64,000 nt of DNA from Eumeta japonica (lineage: Eukaryota > Arthropoda > Insecta > Lepidoptera > Psychidae), in the NCBI GenBank assembly GCA_005406025.1, contig BGZK01000224.1, positions 310,001 through 374,000 of the forward strand, in the 5' to 3' direction. Shown in pieces: positions 23,401 to 34,139 of this stretch. The position numbers were made by a program, and so were the translations under genes. Position 1 is the stretch's first letter, and the number at the start of each line of letters is the position of its first letter. The notes under the pieces are model-generated. The model did not search any database. It was not told the origin of the DNA and saw only the letters and a list, made by a program, of their open reading frames with translations.

Positions 23401-23690
23401 TTATCACCAACAGCTTAGTTAAATTACTCAGATAAGAACCGAATTTCGATATTATCAAACAGTTAGCGCGAGTAAAAATGGATATACACCGAAGTTTTTT
23501 TTTCTCATCGCCACAGTTTTCAAAGCGTCCCACCCGCCGATACATACTAGAGCGAGCGTAATAAAATTATTCACGGCATAGCGTCAAATTACGTATACGT
23601 CCAGTTAAAAAGGTTAACAGGCAATTGACTACGGTTTTTTTTTTCTTCTAATCAGTTAAAAATATTTTTGCGTGTGTGTATTTATAAGTA
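20470..23690. other. AT-rich, TE-poor stretch; possible intron
   Basis: Very low GC and few recognisable repeats. Small open segments that read like protein were noticed: plus 21,804-21,911 (MVSRTNERKKLGRRGSEWMR), plus about 22,841-22,955 (IQHFIGGLDPGFYYGKFLDP), minus about 22,608-22,525 (LHTDTAELDLEFYLTLQIPV), and a minus segment ending at a strong donor GGGGCTG|GTAAGT near 23,291 (MLYNHSNPLTLSFGA). None is recognised and none links convincingly to the next. Confidence 0.25.
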
Positions 23691-23695
23691 CTCAC

Positions 23696-23714
23696 GTATT
23701 CCGCCGTGGGGCAT
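23696..23714 (-). CDS. candidate first coding exon (very short)
   Basis: On the minus strand ACCATGCCCCACGGCGGAAT reads MPHGGI and runs into AC|GTGAGTACTT, a near-consensus splice donor. The ATG lies in a good Kozak context and at the end of a GC-rich, CpG-containing patch in AT-rich surroundings, the usual look of a 5' exon. No second exon continues the frame with certainty. Six codons alone cannot identify a protein. Confidence 0.3.
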
Positions 23715-23930
23715 GGTAGGGTCGACGGTGCGCGGCGCTCGTGGTCGCGACCCGGACGGTCACGTAACGCCGCCTTTCGGATGGAGTTATTGCGATTTGT
23801 ATATCAAAATACGAGGAGGTAGCGTATAGAAAAAATTCTATATTGCGATCGCGGTGCAACTGTCAAAAGTGAACTTCATTCCGGTTGTTGTGCCAAGAGC
23901 GGGCCGCCAGAGACAATGATGAACAGCTGT
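23715..23930 (-). promoter_or_regulatory. possible promoter / 5' UTR of a minus-strand gene
   Basis: A GC-rich, CpG-rich island (23,700-23,790 especially) immediately upstream of the candidate ATG, set in AT-rich DNA. TCATTGTCTCTGG at about 23,912-23,924 on the minus strand could be an initiator. No TATA box was fixed. Confidence 0.3.
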
Positions 23931-24431
23931 TTTGCGAGTATATGCAGGTTCCGCTATCGCATAATAGATGGCGTTTTCACTAAACAAAATTAGTCCGTAA
24001 ACTGATTTTAAAAAAAGCCCAAAACAAATGTTCTCTTCGACTTTACAAAGCCTACTTTTCGTTGAAATTGATCAGTCTCACTCGACTACAGGGCACGATC
24101 TTCGATATTTCTATTTAGTACTGGGTGGGGTACAGTACTTGTTACCATAGATCAAGAATATACTAAGTTTTAACGTCAGTAGTCACCGTTACAATAACAA
24201 TGTCGGTTCCGACAGCATAAATGATTTCCGAAGTAACAAGTAAATGGTTTAACTTAAGTTAACTATTCATGAAGATAACATTAAATTGTTTATTTTTTAT
24301 TTGTTAAATGTTAGTCTTCTTTACACATTTAAACAATGCTCCCCTGTTGGAAGTCTTATGTAACATGCAGACTTCCCACGTATGATAGTGAACAGAAACG
24401 CTAATAGTAACAGTTAAAAACTCATATAGCT

Positions 24432-24662
24432 GTGTGCTTCAAACTCTCATTTACAATAATTAACTGCTAACTGTTAAAGTTAAAAAGTAAACATGCCAAA
24501 ATATTACATACATACATAGCCTTAGAGATAATGTGGCATTAATTTAATGTCATAAATATCAAGAACATTAAGACTAACTTGTCGACTGCCAATTAAAGTT
24601 AAAACAACATATTTTGACGTGTTTATTTTTTAATTTTAACAGTTAATTATTTCGAAGCACAC
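24432..24662. mobile_element. hairpin MITE-like inverted repeat
   Basis: GTGTGCTTC at 24,432-24,440 faces GAAGCACAC at 24,654-24,662. Inside, AATAATTAACTGCTAACTGT... and AAAGTTAAAAAGTAAAC face GTTTATTTTTTAATTTTAAC and AGTTAATTATT. No coding content; no duplication was confirmed. Confidence 0.5.
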
Positions 24663-24669
24663 CGCCGAT

Positions 24670-27300
24670 ACTCTATGTTATGTTCACGTCGCATGATTGG
24701 TTTTCACAATACGCAAGATATCACCAGCCCAGCAGATACCTAATGCAAATTATTTCTCCAGGCCAAAGGAAACTGCCTGTAAGTAGGTCAATGCATTCTT
24801 CTAGACCATAGCTTATCTAAAGGAACTAAAAGGGATCACGTTAGAATAAAGAAATGTAATCCAAAAGATTAATTTGCAAAGAATAATTATTTGAAGGAAC
24901 AAAATTAAACACATATCGGCCAAAACATAACTGTTAATATTAGTCGTAAGATATAAGGTTATATCTATTCATAACCAGAAAGGGAGATAAAGGTTTAACT
25001 TGAACTTTCGAAAATAGATAAAGGTAAACTCGTCTCAAATTTAAAGTTATTATATGAGATTGCTTCGACCACTTGGCAATGTTTAGTCCTATTTCGTAAG
25101 AAGTGAAGATAATTTTATTTTTAAAACTTAGCTGTTTTACAATCAGAGACAGGTTGATCGATTTTATGACTTGACTTATCAGATTTGTATTTAGCCGGTC
25201 ATTTTTTCATTTAAATAAAGAGCTATAAAAGATTAAAAACGTTTAATTCTGGTTACGGGGAAAACTTAAGAGTTACGCAAATTTTGACATCAATGAAAGC
25301 CATTGATTATAGGATTGTAAAGGTGCCGATGGCGTTCAATTTAAAAACATCGTAAAGAATTGCTACCAGACATCAGTTTAAAATTCATATCAATATCCAT
25401 GGTCGGGGCTTAATTTTTTAACTGTCGTATTTTTAATAGTCATAATATCTAACCCTTCACCTAAGCCATATTGAAGTTGTAACTTGTAACAGTAGTCCGG
25501 GCGGAAGTGACATTCACTAAAATCTATAGTCCTTCTACGCAATTTTGCAATTATAATTTGCAATTGAAATTTGTAGTCAAACCAGAAAAATTCAATTTTA
25601 AAGTGGCCAATGTTCGAAAATGGTAATTACCTTTGATGCGTTTATTATGAATTAATTCATATTTAATTAGCTGCGCCTGCGACTGTGCCCGCGTAAACAT
25701 GGAATTGAGTCCTTCAATATTTATATCGAGTGGTCACCCTGTCAGATATGACACCGATCTATATACTATTAAACTCTAGCATGACATAATGATTTTCAAT
25801 TTAGCCGTAGTATCTGTCACAATGCCAAATTAGTATTTTTTTTGTATTCATGAATAGAGTTATACATTAAAAATCCAGTCAATTAATTTTCGAAAACACG
25901 AATTTTAACAGTTTTTCAAAAGATTTCTTGCACTTGGTACAGCGTTTCACCTTAGTTTTCTTTTATCAACTTCGCTCAATTTAAGTTACCAAACTGCGTA
26001 TCATTTTAAATAACTTGCCTTAATTTAATATTGTTAGTTTGATATAACCCTAATAATTATCACTTCGTATAATTTTTTTATTGCACGAAAATATTGTTTG
26101 TCAATCCAATTTTTTAATAAGATTCATGATGTAGTTTTAACAAAGAGTTGTTGAATTGATGAACGAGCAGTGTACATCTAATCGAGCTTAACAAATAAAC
26201 TAGAATCAACTCTTCCCGTGTAATGTCAAGCACACGTGTTGATAGAGTTTACTTGATCATTATAATTTATCTTATATTAAAAAAATTACTGTTTTACTAA
26301 ATCTTTGAAAATAAAAGGGGGGAAGGGGCTACGTAAGAATAAAAAACTTATCGTTTTCAACCATCGAAATAGAAAAGCATAGACGTATCCCCACATAAAC
26401 AAAATGACCAAACGATATTGGCTTCGTATTAGGCGTGGCGTACGATATTGGCTCCGCACAGATGTCGAACATGGGTCTTTATTCTTTCTCTTTCTCACTT
26501 CAAAGAGTGTCTTCATTCTATCTCTTTCTTTCTCTTCGATTAAGAAATAACACTGTCATTCGAAACTACATCTAAATAACATGGTGATAAGGTCCTTTGT
26601 AAGAGATTTATTTGGTTTAAAAATATGTCGTATATCGTCATTATACTTTTACGTGAGTCATGTGCTACGAATGAACGTAAATTTGTACGACCTTGTAATC
26701 CCATGATTTTCTATTTCGATGTTTTCAACATTTGGTCAACATGAATACATATTTTATAAGCTCTACCCTCTGTTCCGTTCTGTATAAAATATCTATTCGC
26801 CTACGAAATCTACCTTTCCAATTGGCATCGACATTTGTGGTTTTCATCAAACAAAGGTGAACCACATAGTTGTCTGGATGTGTTAATATACATATAGATT
26901 TTTTTTTAATCCTCGCAACTTGTTCTATGCTAAACGGCCAACGATACCATCATTATTGTCTATGCGTCGAAGCGTTTCAATTTCAAAATGCAGATCGATC
27001 ACGGAAACACATAGAGCCGGTTCAATTTTCATATAAAATTAAATTTAATAAAATATTGTTAGCGGTTTTATATACCTTCCCGGTTTGGCGTGTGTAAACG
27101 CATTACAAGAAAAAGTCAATGCAATTTCATTAAAAAAAAAATATGCATGAGTTCGTGTGACTCTTACACGGGATCGAGTATAACTTTTTTGTTTGTAGTT
27201 GTAGCAAATGTTACTATTAAAGTGAAAATCATGAAGTTAAATGACTCATTAAATCGGTCTGTAGTATTAAAGTTTAAAATTAGGCTTTGATGTTATAGAC
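24670..27300. other. AT-rich DNA, no gene recognised
   Basis: The short frames (26,286-26,516 minus; 26,870-27,290 plus) carry no motif. Nothing repeat-like was recognised except scattered poly-T. Confidence 0.45.
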
Positions 27301-27339
27301 CGAGATCGGGACCTTGATTGAGAGACAGATCGCTCGATA

Positions 27340-27480
27340 TTAAAAGAGAAGGTCGACTGCGAGTCGGACTCGCGCACCGAGGGTTCCGTACTGCAACATG
27401 ATATGTTAATTTTGAGTATTCAAATTATTTTCATACATTCATTTGCGGATCCTTAGCACGAAAGCCACTCACTTTGGCCG
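27340..27480 (+). repeat. common lepidopteran interspersed repeat
   Basis: GAAGGTCGACTGCGAGTCGG, then ACTCGCGCACCGAGGGTTCC marks a very abundant repeat in Lepidoptera. A related copy lies at 10,930 and a minus-strand scrap at 42,955-43,005. Confidence 0.6.
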
Positions 27481-27489
27481 TTTTTTATT

Positions 27490-28010
27490 TATTGATTTTC
27501 TTAAGTTAGCACTGTAATCGTGCTAAGTTTGACGCTTCTAAATATTACTGCTTTTACGGTAGAGCAAAAATGAAAAAAAAAAGATGATACCCACTAAGTA
27601 TGCACTCACGTACTTAACGATTGTCAGTTTATACTGGATATTGAAATAAACCGAAACGAAGTTAACCACTGTCTTCTTATGGGTTTTCCTGTAATTTATA
27701 TAAGTAAAGAACTATTTTCTGTTTTAATTTTAATTTAAAGCGCAGTAGTTACATAAGGGGAGAATACTCAATTTTCTGATAAAATTTTAAAACTGTTTAA
27801 TATTATGCAAAAAATATGTTCGAGACCCTTCGATAATCGCTTTTATTTTGGCATGTCACGTGGTACAGTTTGCAAAACTATTTTTTTAAATTTTTCTTAT
27901 ATACCCCCCCAAAAGTGACCCACACATTTAAACTTTGTTTATTTGCGTTGCACGTCGGTGTTTGGATCAGAGACGTACGTGTATAGCAAAGTGGTGAAAT
28001 AATATAAACA
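27490..28010. other. no gene recognised
   Basis: AT-rich sequence with a C8 run near 27,904. No feature recognised. Confidence 0.4.
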
Positions 28011-28014
28011 AACG

Positions 28015-28177
28015 TACGGTACAACGTGCGAAACTCTGCCGCTGTGAAGTTAGTCACGGAAGCTTCTCAATAGCGCAAAACGCGGGGGAGGAGAAGGAAG
28101 GTCGGGGAGCGTTACGCCTGCGCATTTTGTCATTCGCAGGCAATTCAGAGCGGCAGAGTTTCGTGCTTTGTACTGTA
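28015..28177. mobile_element. Tc1/mariner-type MITE
   Basis: Termini CGGTACAACGTGCGAAACTC... (left) and, read inward from the right, CAGTACAAAGCACGAAACTC... form ~27-bp inverted repeats with three mismatches, both running on into TGCCGCT. Each is flanked by TA, the target of Tc1/mariner elements. The ~160-bp interior has no ORF. Confidence 0.7.
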
Positions 28178-28179
28178 TA

Positions 28180-29140
28180 AGAGGTTTACAGTAAAGTTGC
28201 CGTTTATGAATACTATACATTTTGAATTTTATGCATTCGGCGAATTTGAAATTCAATGCATAAAAAAAAGTTTAAGTTACTCTCAAGTCGCGATTAAAGA
28301 AGTTTTACTTCAAAACTAGGTACCTACTTCGAGATGTGAGATCATTGATTGATAAACAACATATAACAAAAGAATAATTGAATCTTTCCTATTTTGGATA
28401 CAATTAAGTTTATTTTCAGTCGGTTCAAAACTGCGATTATATGGTACTCGTTGACGTTTAATACGACATCTGCCTCGGATTTCAATTAATTGAGGTGGTA
28501 GTTTGAACTTTAAACATAAGTGTATTACATAAGTATCTATACCCTTCATTTTGATCCAGCGCGAATCGGGAGTTGTCACTGATGCGATTAAAACGTCCGA
28601 GACAGACGGCTTAACACGGTCTCTGTGGCGTAGAGCGGATGGTTTAGATTGAGACAAGTTATATACTATTTGATCAATCATAGAGTATCGCAATTATCGT
28701 ATCGGACACGTCTTCCGGTGATTATGGTGATGTTGACGTTAATCGGTTATAGAGTTTTATTTAACAGTGTTCCCTAACGAATTTTATACAAGTGCGCAAT
28801 TATTACACAAGTGCTATAAGGGTATTATTATAATTGTCACGTCTGCTGTTGACAAGATTCGAGTTTATATTTCTCTATACAATCGACTTTGTACAGGACG
28901 CCTATTAGAAAAAAAAATAGTTTTTAAATGGTTAGTTATATAATATATTGCCTAACGCCAAATTAATAGAGACAGTTTCGCTACAACCATTCCGATGACT
29001 CCAAATCTACATTTACCTTTAACTTTGAATATCCTGTACCGTCTACAGTAATCCCGTGAGACTTTCCATCTAAGTTATACAATGTCAAAACAAAGATTTG
29101 TATATGTATATAGCTTATTCTATTACATACCTAAAGTTCA
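28180..29140. other. open minus frame without recognised family
   Basis: A 125-codon minus frame at 28,316-28,693 starts at TTG (first ATG four codons on, MIDQIVYNLSQSK). It is unusually long for this AT-rich region but has no motif I know. Otherwise empty. Confidence 0.25.
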
Positions 29141-29290
29141 CCCTCTCCTTGGGGTTCCTTGGTCAACAAGGTATCCTTACAGTTTCGCCATGTCCGTCTG
29201 TCCGTCTGCGGCTTTGAGGCTCTTAGTACAAGAAAGCTGTAATTTGGTATGGCTATAAATATGATTCACACTGACCATGTGACAGATTAA
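29140..29290 (+). repeat. TE tail with CCGTCTGTCCGTCTG phrase
   Basis: TTTCGCCATGTCCGTCTGTC, then GAAAGCTGTAATTTGG is a standard part of the common lepidopteran repeat seen at 27,340. Confidence 0.5.
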
Positions 29291-29449
29291 AATCTTAATA
29301 AAATTTTTAAGGTACATCCCCACATAGTGTAGGGACAATTTTTTTTTTTGAGTACAGGTATTAGTGTTTTTTTATTGTTTATGATAATCTACATATGAGA
29401 CAGTAATAACGGCTAGGATTTATTGCTACAACTCGAGAGATGTGTTTAT

Positions 29450-30353
29450 AATACTAATATTGTAAAATTATATATTCACTGACGTTTTTTGTTTGTTTGT
29501 CTGTCTGTTGGTTGGTACGCTTTTTCACATCTCGAAAATCGTTAGACTGATTTTAATGAACTTTTGTTCACTGATAAAGCACACCATTTTGTTATATACA
29601 AGTGACTGTCTGTTTATTTGCCCTTATGTTTGTATATTTATAATTTGACAATGACTTAACCGGTTTTTACAAAATTCAGAAAAAAGATCAAACTCAATGT
29701 CACATAAAATATGTATTACTTTTTTTGTGTGTTTATCTGTATGTCTCCTTTTAGACAGATCGTTTAAAAGTTATTAATTTAATTTAATTTTTTACGCCCA
29801 AGCTTACTGTTTGCTTTGTTTAGAGGAAAAGCGCTGTTAAAATGGGCAGTAAGAATTTAAAGGAACAGCTGTGGGGGGTGAGAAAGAGCCAAAGCGAAAT
29901 AAGAGATACAATAATCTGATTGTAAACATATGATTAATAATAATGGTTTAATAATAAGAAAGTCATAGTAAATTTAAACGTAACGTTTTTCCACTGCGTC
30001 TTTTTACAGTACCACATCTATTATTGTAATAATATTACAAATGTTATACACTTTGACGATGTTTGGTTGTTCGTAACTCATGTACGCATAAACGGCCGGA
30101 CAGATTTAGGTGAAATTTAGCACACATATTATGCGTACAATCTATAATGTAATGTTATTGTAATGTTTTATATCCCTCCCCCCCTCCCGCCATAACGTGC
30201 TATAATTTATAAAAATAGCTATCGATTTTGGAATCGAGAGCAACAAACCAAAAACAGGATCGGATTGCTATCGACGATAACAACGTTGCTCGATATAGAA
30301 TATGAGGAATTAACTATATATCCACGCGAGAAGACCCTCGGGCAAAAGCTAGT
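29450..30353 (+). mobile_element. Helitron-like non-autonomous remnant
   Basis: The segment begins near a GTTTGTTTGTCTGTCTGTTGG stretch and ends ACCCTCGGGCAAAAGCTAG|T at about 30,353, a Helitron-type CTAG end before T. Phrases such as TCGTAACTCATGTACGCATA and GTGAAATTTAGCACACAT are typical TE-tail text. No Rep/helicase coding sequence. Confidence 0.45.
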
Positions 30354-30651
30354 TACAAAACATCTTATAGGTATTATGTCTGTATACAATTAATTATATT
30401 TAAGGTTTAAATAGCGTAAGTGAAAGTCCGCTTCTGCAATTCGCTTCGTTCAGATTCACATTTTTTTTTAAAACACTGTGCAGTGTAACATATTTGTATT
30501 TCGTACATCAATTCCTCTAAAGAAACAGCCAAAGTTTCAGAAGAAGTTTCATCAAAATCCATTTATTGACCTCTATCGTCCTAATCCAAAGACGAGGGTT
30601 TAATTTTAGTACCGATTTTAATCCGATGGTCAGAGTCTATGGTCTATGGTC

Positions 30652-30687
30652 AGAGTTTTCGTTAGTCTATGGACTAACGAAAACTCT
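30652..30687. repeat. perfect 16-bp stem hairpin
   Basis: AGAGTTTTCGTTAGTC (30,652-30,667) and GACTAACGAAAACTCT (30,672-30,687) around a 4-nt loop; an upstream partial direct repeat GGTCAGAGT(C/T) lies at 30,628 and 30,648. Confidence 0.85.
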
Positions 30688-30689
30688 AT

Positions 30690-31480
30690 TCAGAAATGCG
30701 TACCAACGTCAATACCGGTACTTGGGTGGGACTAGCTACCATGGTTTTATTAAACCACATCGAACCAGGTTTAAGTGAATTGGTACGGGATTTGTGTGAC
30801 AGGTTAAAAACAGTTGTATACGCAAAATCATTTCATATTTGTTGTTATGGAAGTAAATGAGTGTGATGATATTATAGAATATAAAAAAAAAATGTATGAA
30901 ATACGAATCGAACAATCGAGAATTTATCGCAAAAGGATCGATCCATTCGATATTTTTACTTTGTACTTGAAACTTTGTTTTGTGATTATTTATGTCTGTT
31001 TGTTTATTTTCAGTAATCTTAATTTTAGACTGAATTAAGTTAACTAGATAAAGATTATCTTGTTCACTCCAGTTCTCTTTCCTTTCTCTTTTTGTCCATT
31101 AGATTTGCCGTTAATTAACGCTATTTCGAATTATACAAGGTAAAGTAAATCAATAGTTATAATTCGAATTTAAAACTTCGTAAGCCAATTATGCCACATT
31201 AGGTCGAAAACTGTCAAAATGATCCCTTGTTAAACCGACTAATTACAATAGGCGTTATGCGTGTAATACAGCATGTATTTGTAAATAAGTTAGCATTATT
31301 ATATGTTACAATTTAAAATATTTAATACCGGCGCTTACAAATACCGGGCTTAAAGACGACTCTGAATTGAGTTGACGTGGGTTAGTTAATCCGGCCTTAG
31401 TACTGGTTTAATTAGAACCATCTTAGTACCGGTTTTAGGACATCATTTCTGAATTTGTCAATATTCGCACACACGTAAAC
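30690..31480. other. AT-rich DNA, no gene recognised
   Basis: The frame 30,814-31,038 has no motif. Nothing else recognised. Confidence 0.4.
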
Positions 31481-31609
31481 AGACAGTCAGAGGCTGTCAT
31501 GTAATCAAGTAGCTGTTAGCGTCTCCACGGAGTTCTATGTTCCCCGAATCGATCGCGCGCGTCCGTCAAAGCAACAAATTGGTGCGGTGACGGGGCAAAA
31601 TCGACGTGT

Positions 31610-31734
31610 AATGTATTTACATATTGTTTTGTCACTTTCTATTTTATTATTTATTAGCTGCGGCATTGTTTCCCTGCTTGAGATAACATCGTCCGGTTTG
31701 TTTGGAAATTTTTGGCGCGACATTGTCCAACGGT
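31610..31734 (+). CDS. candidate signal-peptide exon
   Basis: From an ATG at about 31,610 the frame reads MYLHIVLSLSILLFISCGIV, a hydrophobic stretch of signal-peptide or membrane-anchor type, then SLLEITSSGLFGNFWRDIVQ. A weak donor (CCAACG|GTTTGT) could end it near 31,731. The upstream 31,500-31,600 is GC- and CpG-richer than the flanks, as for a 5' UTR. No homologue is recognised and no following exon found; chance is possible. Confidence 0.25.
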
Positions 31735-31999
31735 TTGTCTATTGTTTTTTTCTCTTTGTCGATCCGTAGATATCGTAGCGGATGTAGAGTTTTCGTCGGC
31801 GAGTGCCGCTTGCGGGCGCGCAGCCCTACGAGGGGCATTATTTACGTGAAATTAAGAAATTATTCTTCACTAGTTTCGCCCATTGCAGGAGATCGAAAAA
31901 TATATCATCGGGTTCGATTGTGACCGGGCGCGAATGGACCAGTGAGTATTGTAAGTTAAATCCGCTTGCTTGCTTGCAGGTGAATATGTTGAGCTGTAA

Positions 32000-32085
32000 G
32001 TATGCTGGACGTTATCATCGCTCTGGACTCGCATCGGGCCAGCATGGACGGCTTAAGGTCTAAGTCCCTAAATTTGAGATAAAAC
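32000..32085 (+). repeat. SINE tail fragment
   Basis: GGACGTTATCATCG, then CCAGCATGGACGGCTTAAGG and TCTAAGTCCCT match the SINE tail at 61,190-61,230 (CCAGCGTGG...CTTAAGGTCTCAG). Confidence 0.5.
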
Positions 32086-32089
32086 ATTG

Positions 32090-33160
32090 CCGGAATATAT
32101 GTAACAACCGTGAGGTGATTAATATCGACTTTTTTCCTCTATAAATATGTTATTATACATTCTTCACTGGGATGCTGTGTAAGCGGCCAGCATTGAAAAT
32201 TTCTGGTTTCTCATCAACAAGGCCATATTGTTTATGTGTTTATGACATGTTTATTGTTTTTCGAAGTATGTTCCCTCGTCATACAAAGCCAATGACTGTC
32301 GTCCGTTTGTTTTTGAAAAGACTTTTTTTGGCATGTTGAGCGATTTTTTGTTGGGGAAAACGCAGTTGGAAAATCTTAGGGGTTCGCGTCACCCACTTGC
32401 TGATGTTGACAGCAGATTGAATTAACAACGAGTGCGTAATTTTTTTAATTATAATTTTTAAATTTATTTATTGTCGTTTTGTTTAAATTAAAATGCTTGA
32501 ATTTCTCAATTCGACCTTAATATGCACTTTGATTTTATTACAAGTCTATTAGGCTTGCACAGCCCACCAAGTGTTTTAATTAATAAATAATTAACCATAT
32601 GTAATTGTTGTACTCCGAACAACATATAGTTTATTTATTAAATAATTTGGATGGGAAAACCAAACTGGCGTTGTTGATTTTAATATACAAATTAAATAAT
32701 TTTTGAGGCAACATTTAATTTGAAAATCTCAAAATATGCCGTTATTTCATAGTGTTAAACTTTAATTTCCCTAATAGTCTTAATTTTTCATTTCTCTCAG
32801 TTTAAGATGTCACTGTACGCGCAGTAATTTCTGCTCATCTATTAAATCAGACCGTATCCATAGTCAAAGCTTTCAAACCTTAGGATGCAAAACCTTTTGT
32901 ACTTGGTTCTTACCGGTTACCAATACGGTACGAATTTGGTCACCAATATATTTTACATTTTTATACTTTTTACGTTGAAAATATTAATTTGTTTTACTAA
33001 TTCCTGGAATGACTAAAACTGTTTATTACATTTCGATAATACTCCACTACTATACTAATGAATGATAGACAATTTTCCAGAATAAAATCTTTAAAATATA
33101 TAATTAGTAATAACGGCAATCACAAAACGGTATTATAACTTTTTCAAAAAAAAAAACTCT
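32090..33160. other. AT-rich DNA, no gene recognised
   Basis: No open frame with a motif and no repeat family recognised. Confidence 0.45.
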
Positions 33161-33164
33161 CACT

Positions 33165-33310
33165 GTATCACGTCAAACGAGAGAAAGAATTCTAAAAGGA
33201 CTCTTTCTATCGAAGAATTCCTTCTAGAAAGACCTTAAAGAGAATCCTTTTTCTATAGAAGGACTCTTTCTCTCTAAGGAGAGACTCTCTCGAAGGATTC
33301 TAGTACTCCT
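33165..33310. repeat. local cluster of AAGGACTCTTTCT/GAAGGATTCT phrases
   Basis: AAGGACTCTTTCTAT, GAAGAATTCCTTCTAGAAAG, AGAGAATCCTTTTTCTATAG and AAGGACTCTTTCTCTC recur in both orientations, giving a web of short hairpins over about 140 bp. Confidence 0.6.
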
Positions 33311-33695
33311 TCAGTTTTAGAGTTTGAACTCGCCCTAAAAGTCGATACTTTTATTAGATACAGAGCTGGCGTTTCATACCGTCGTACGCGCATCGTGCAA
33401 AATGGCCATCGTCAGTCAGGGGGTACGGGATCCATCTTGCACCTTCGGCGTTCTTCTTGACGGCCAGGGAGCGTGATGGGGTTCGTCCTCACTACTATAT
33501 ACTCACTTTTGCTAATAATCCAGGTGCGCATGCGACGTCACTATCGCATATTCTCCCCGCACCCTGTCTATTCTCGGTTTTTTCGTGTCGTAGGGAAGAT
33601 TTGCAATGTAATTTTTTGTATGAAAATTGCGTGAACATCATATAAATGCTATCGTGATAGCTATCCTTTTTCATACGGCAATAGATCATATCTAC

Positions 33696-33910
33696 CATAA
33701 ATCTTTGTACATGAAGGTGCCGTCGTAAACAATCGTGTTGGCTTCTATCACCCACGTGTGGAAGTACACCTTCCCAGAATCTTTCAATTTCAGAGCGAGG
33801 GGCTTAGATTTCCAAACCTGGTTCCACCACATCCGTCCCGGTTCAGAGCGGTTCATAAAGTAAGCACCGATGCGGTAATAAGTTCCAGAACAGACGTCCT
33901 GTCGTGCTCT
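33696..33910 (-). CDS. unrecognised protein-coding exon, partial
   Basis: The minus frame is open for 109 codons (34,021-33,692). Within it a consensus acceptor GTGCCTCAG|AGAGCAC and a donor TTATG|GTAGAT delimit a 215-bp exon, entry phase 0, exit phase 2. It encodes 71 residues: RARQDVCSGTYYRIGAYFMN, later GRMWWNQVWKSKPLALKLKD, then SGKVYFHTWVIEANTIVYDG and TFMYKDLW. GC content, codon choice and the mix of Trp/Tyr/Gly look like a genuine globular domain, unlike the neighbouring AT-rich DNA. The single Cys and hydrophobic-aromatic pattern suggest a beta-rich fold, but I cannot name a family. No other exon of the same gene was found on the minus strand within reach. Confidence 0.5.
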
Positions 33911-34139
33911 CTGAGGCACAGACCGAGCCAGTTTAATTTCCTTTAATGATCTAGAAGTACATCTGTCGATTCGCCTATGGTGACGAGTCGAACGCGGTAC
34001 CCTTCGAATGGCGGACGACACGCCGTCCGCTCACCACCACTCGTAACAAATGGAGCCGTTAAAAAAAAAGTTGTAAATAACGCATTAAATTTATGAATGT
34101 TTAATACGGAAATAGGATTATTTGTTGGTCGCAAATACT

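Noticed and set aside
28316..28693. 125-codon minus frame as a gene
   Set aside because: TTG start, no motif, no splice-signal support and AT-biased codons; noted but not called.
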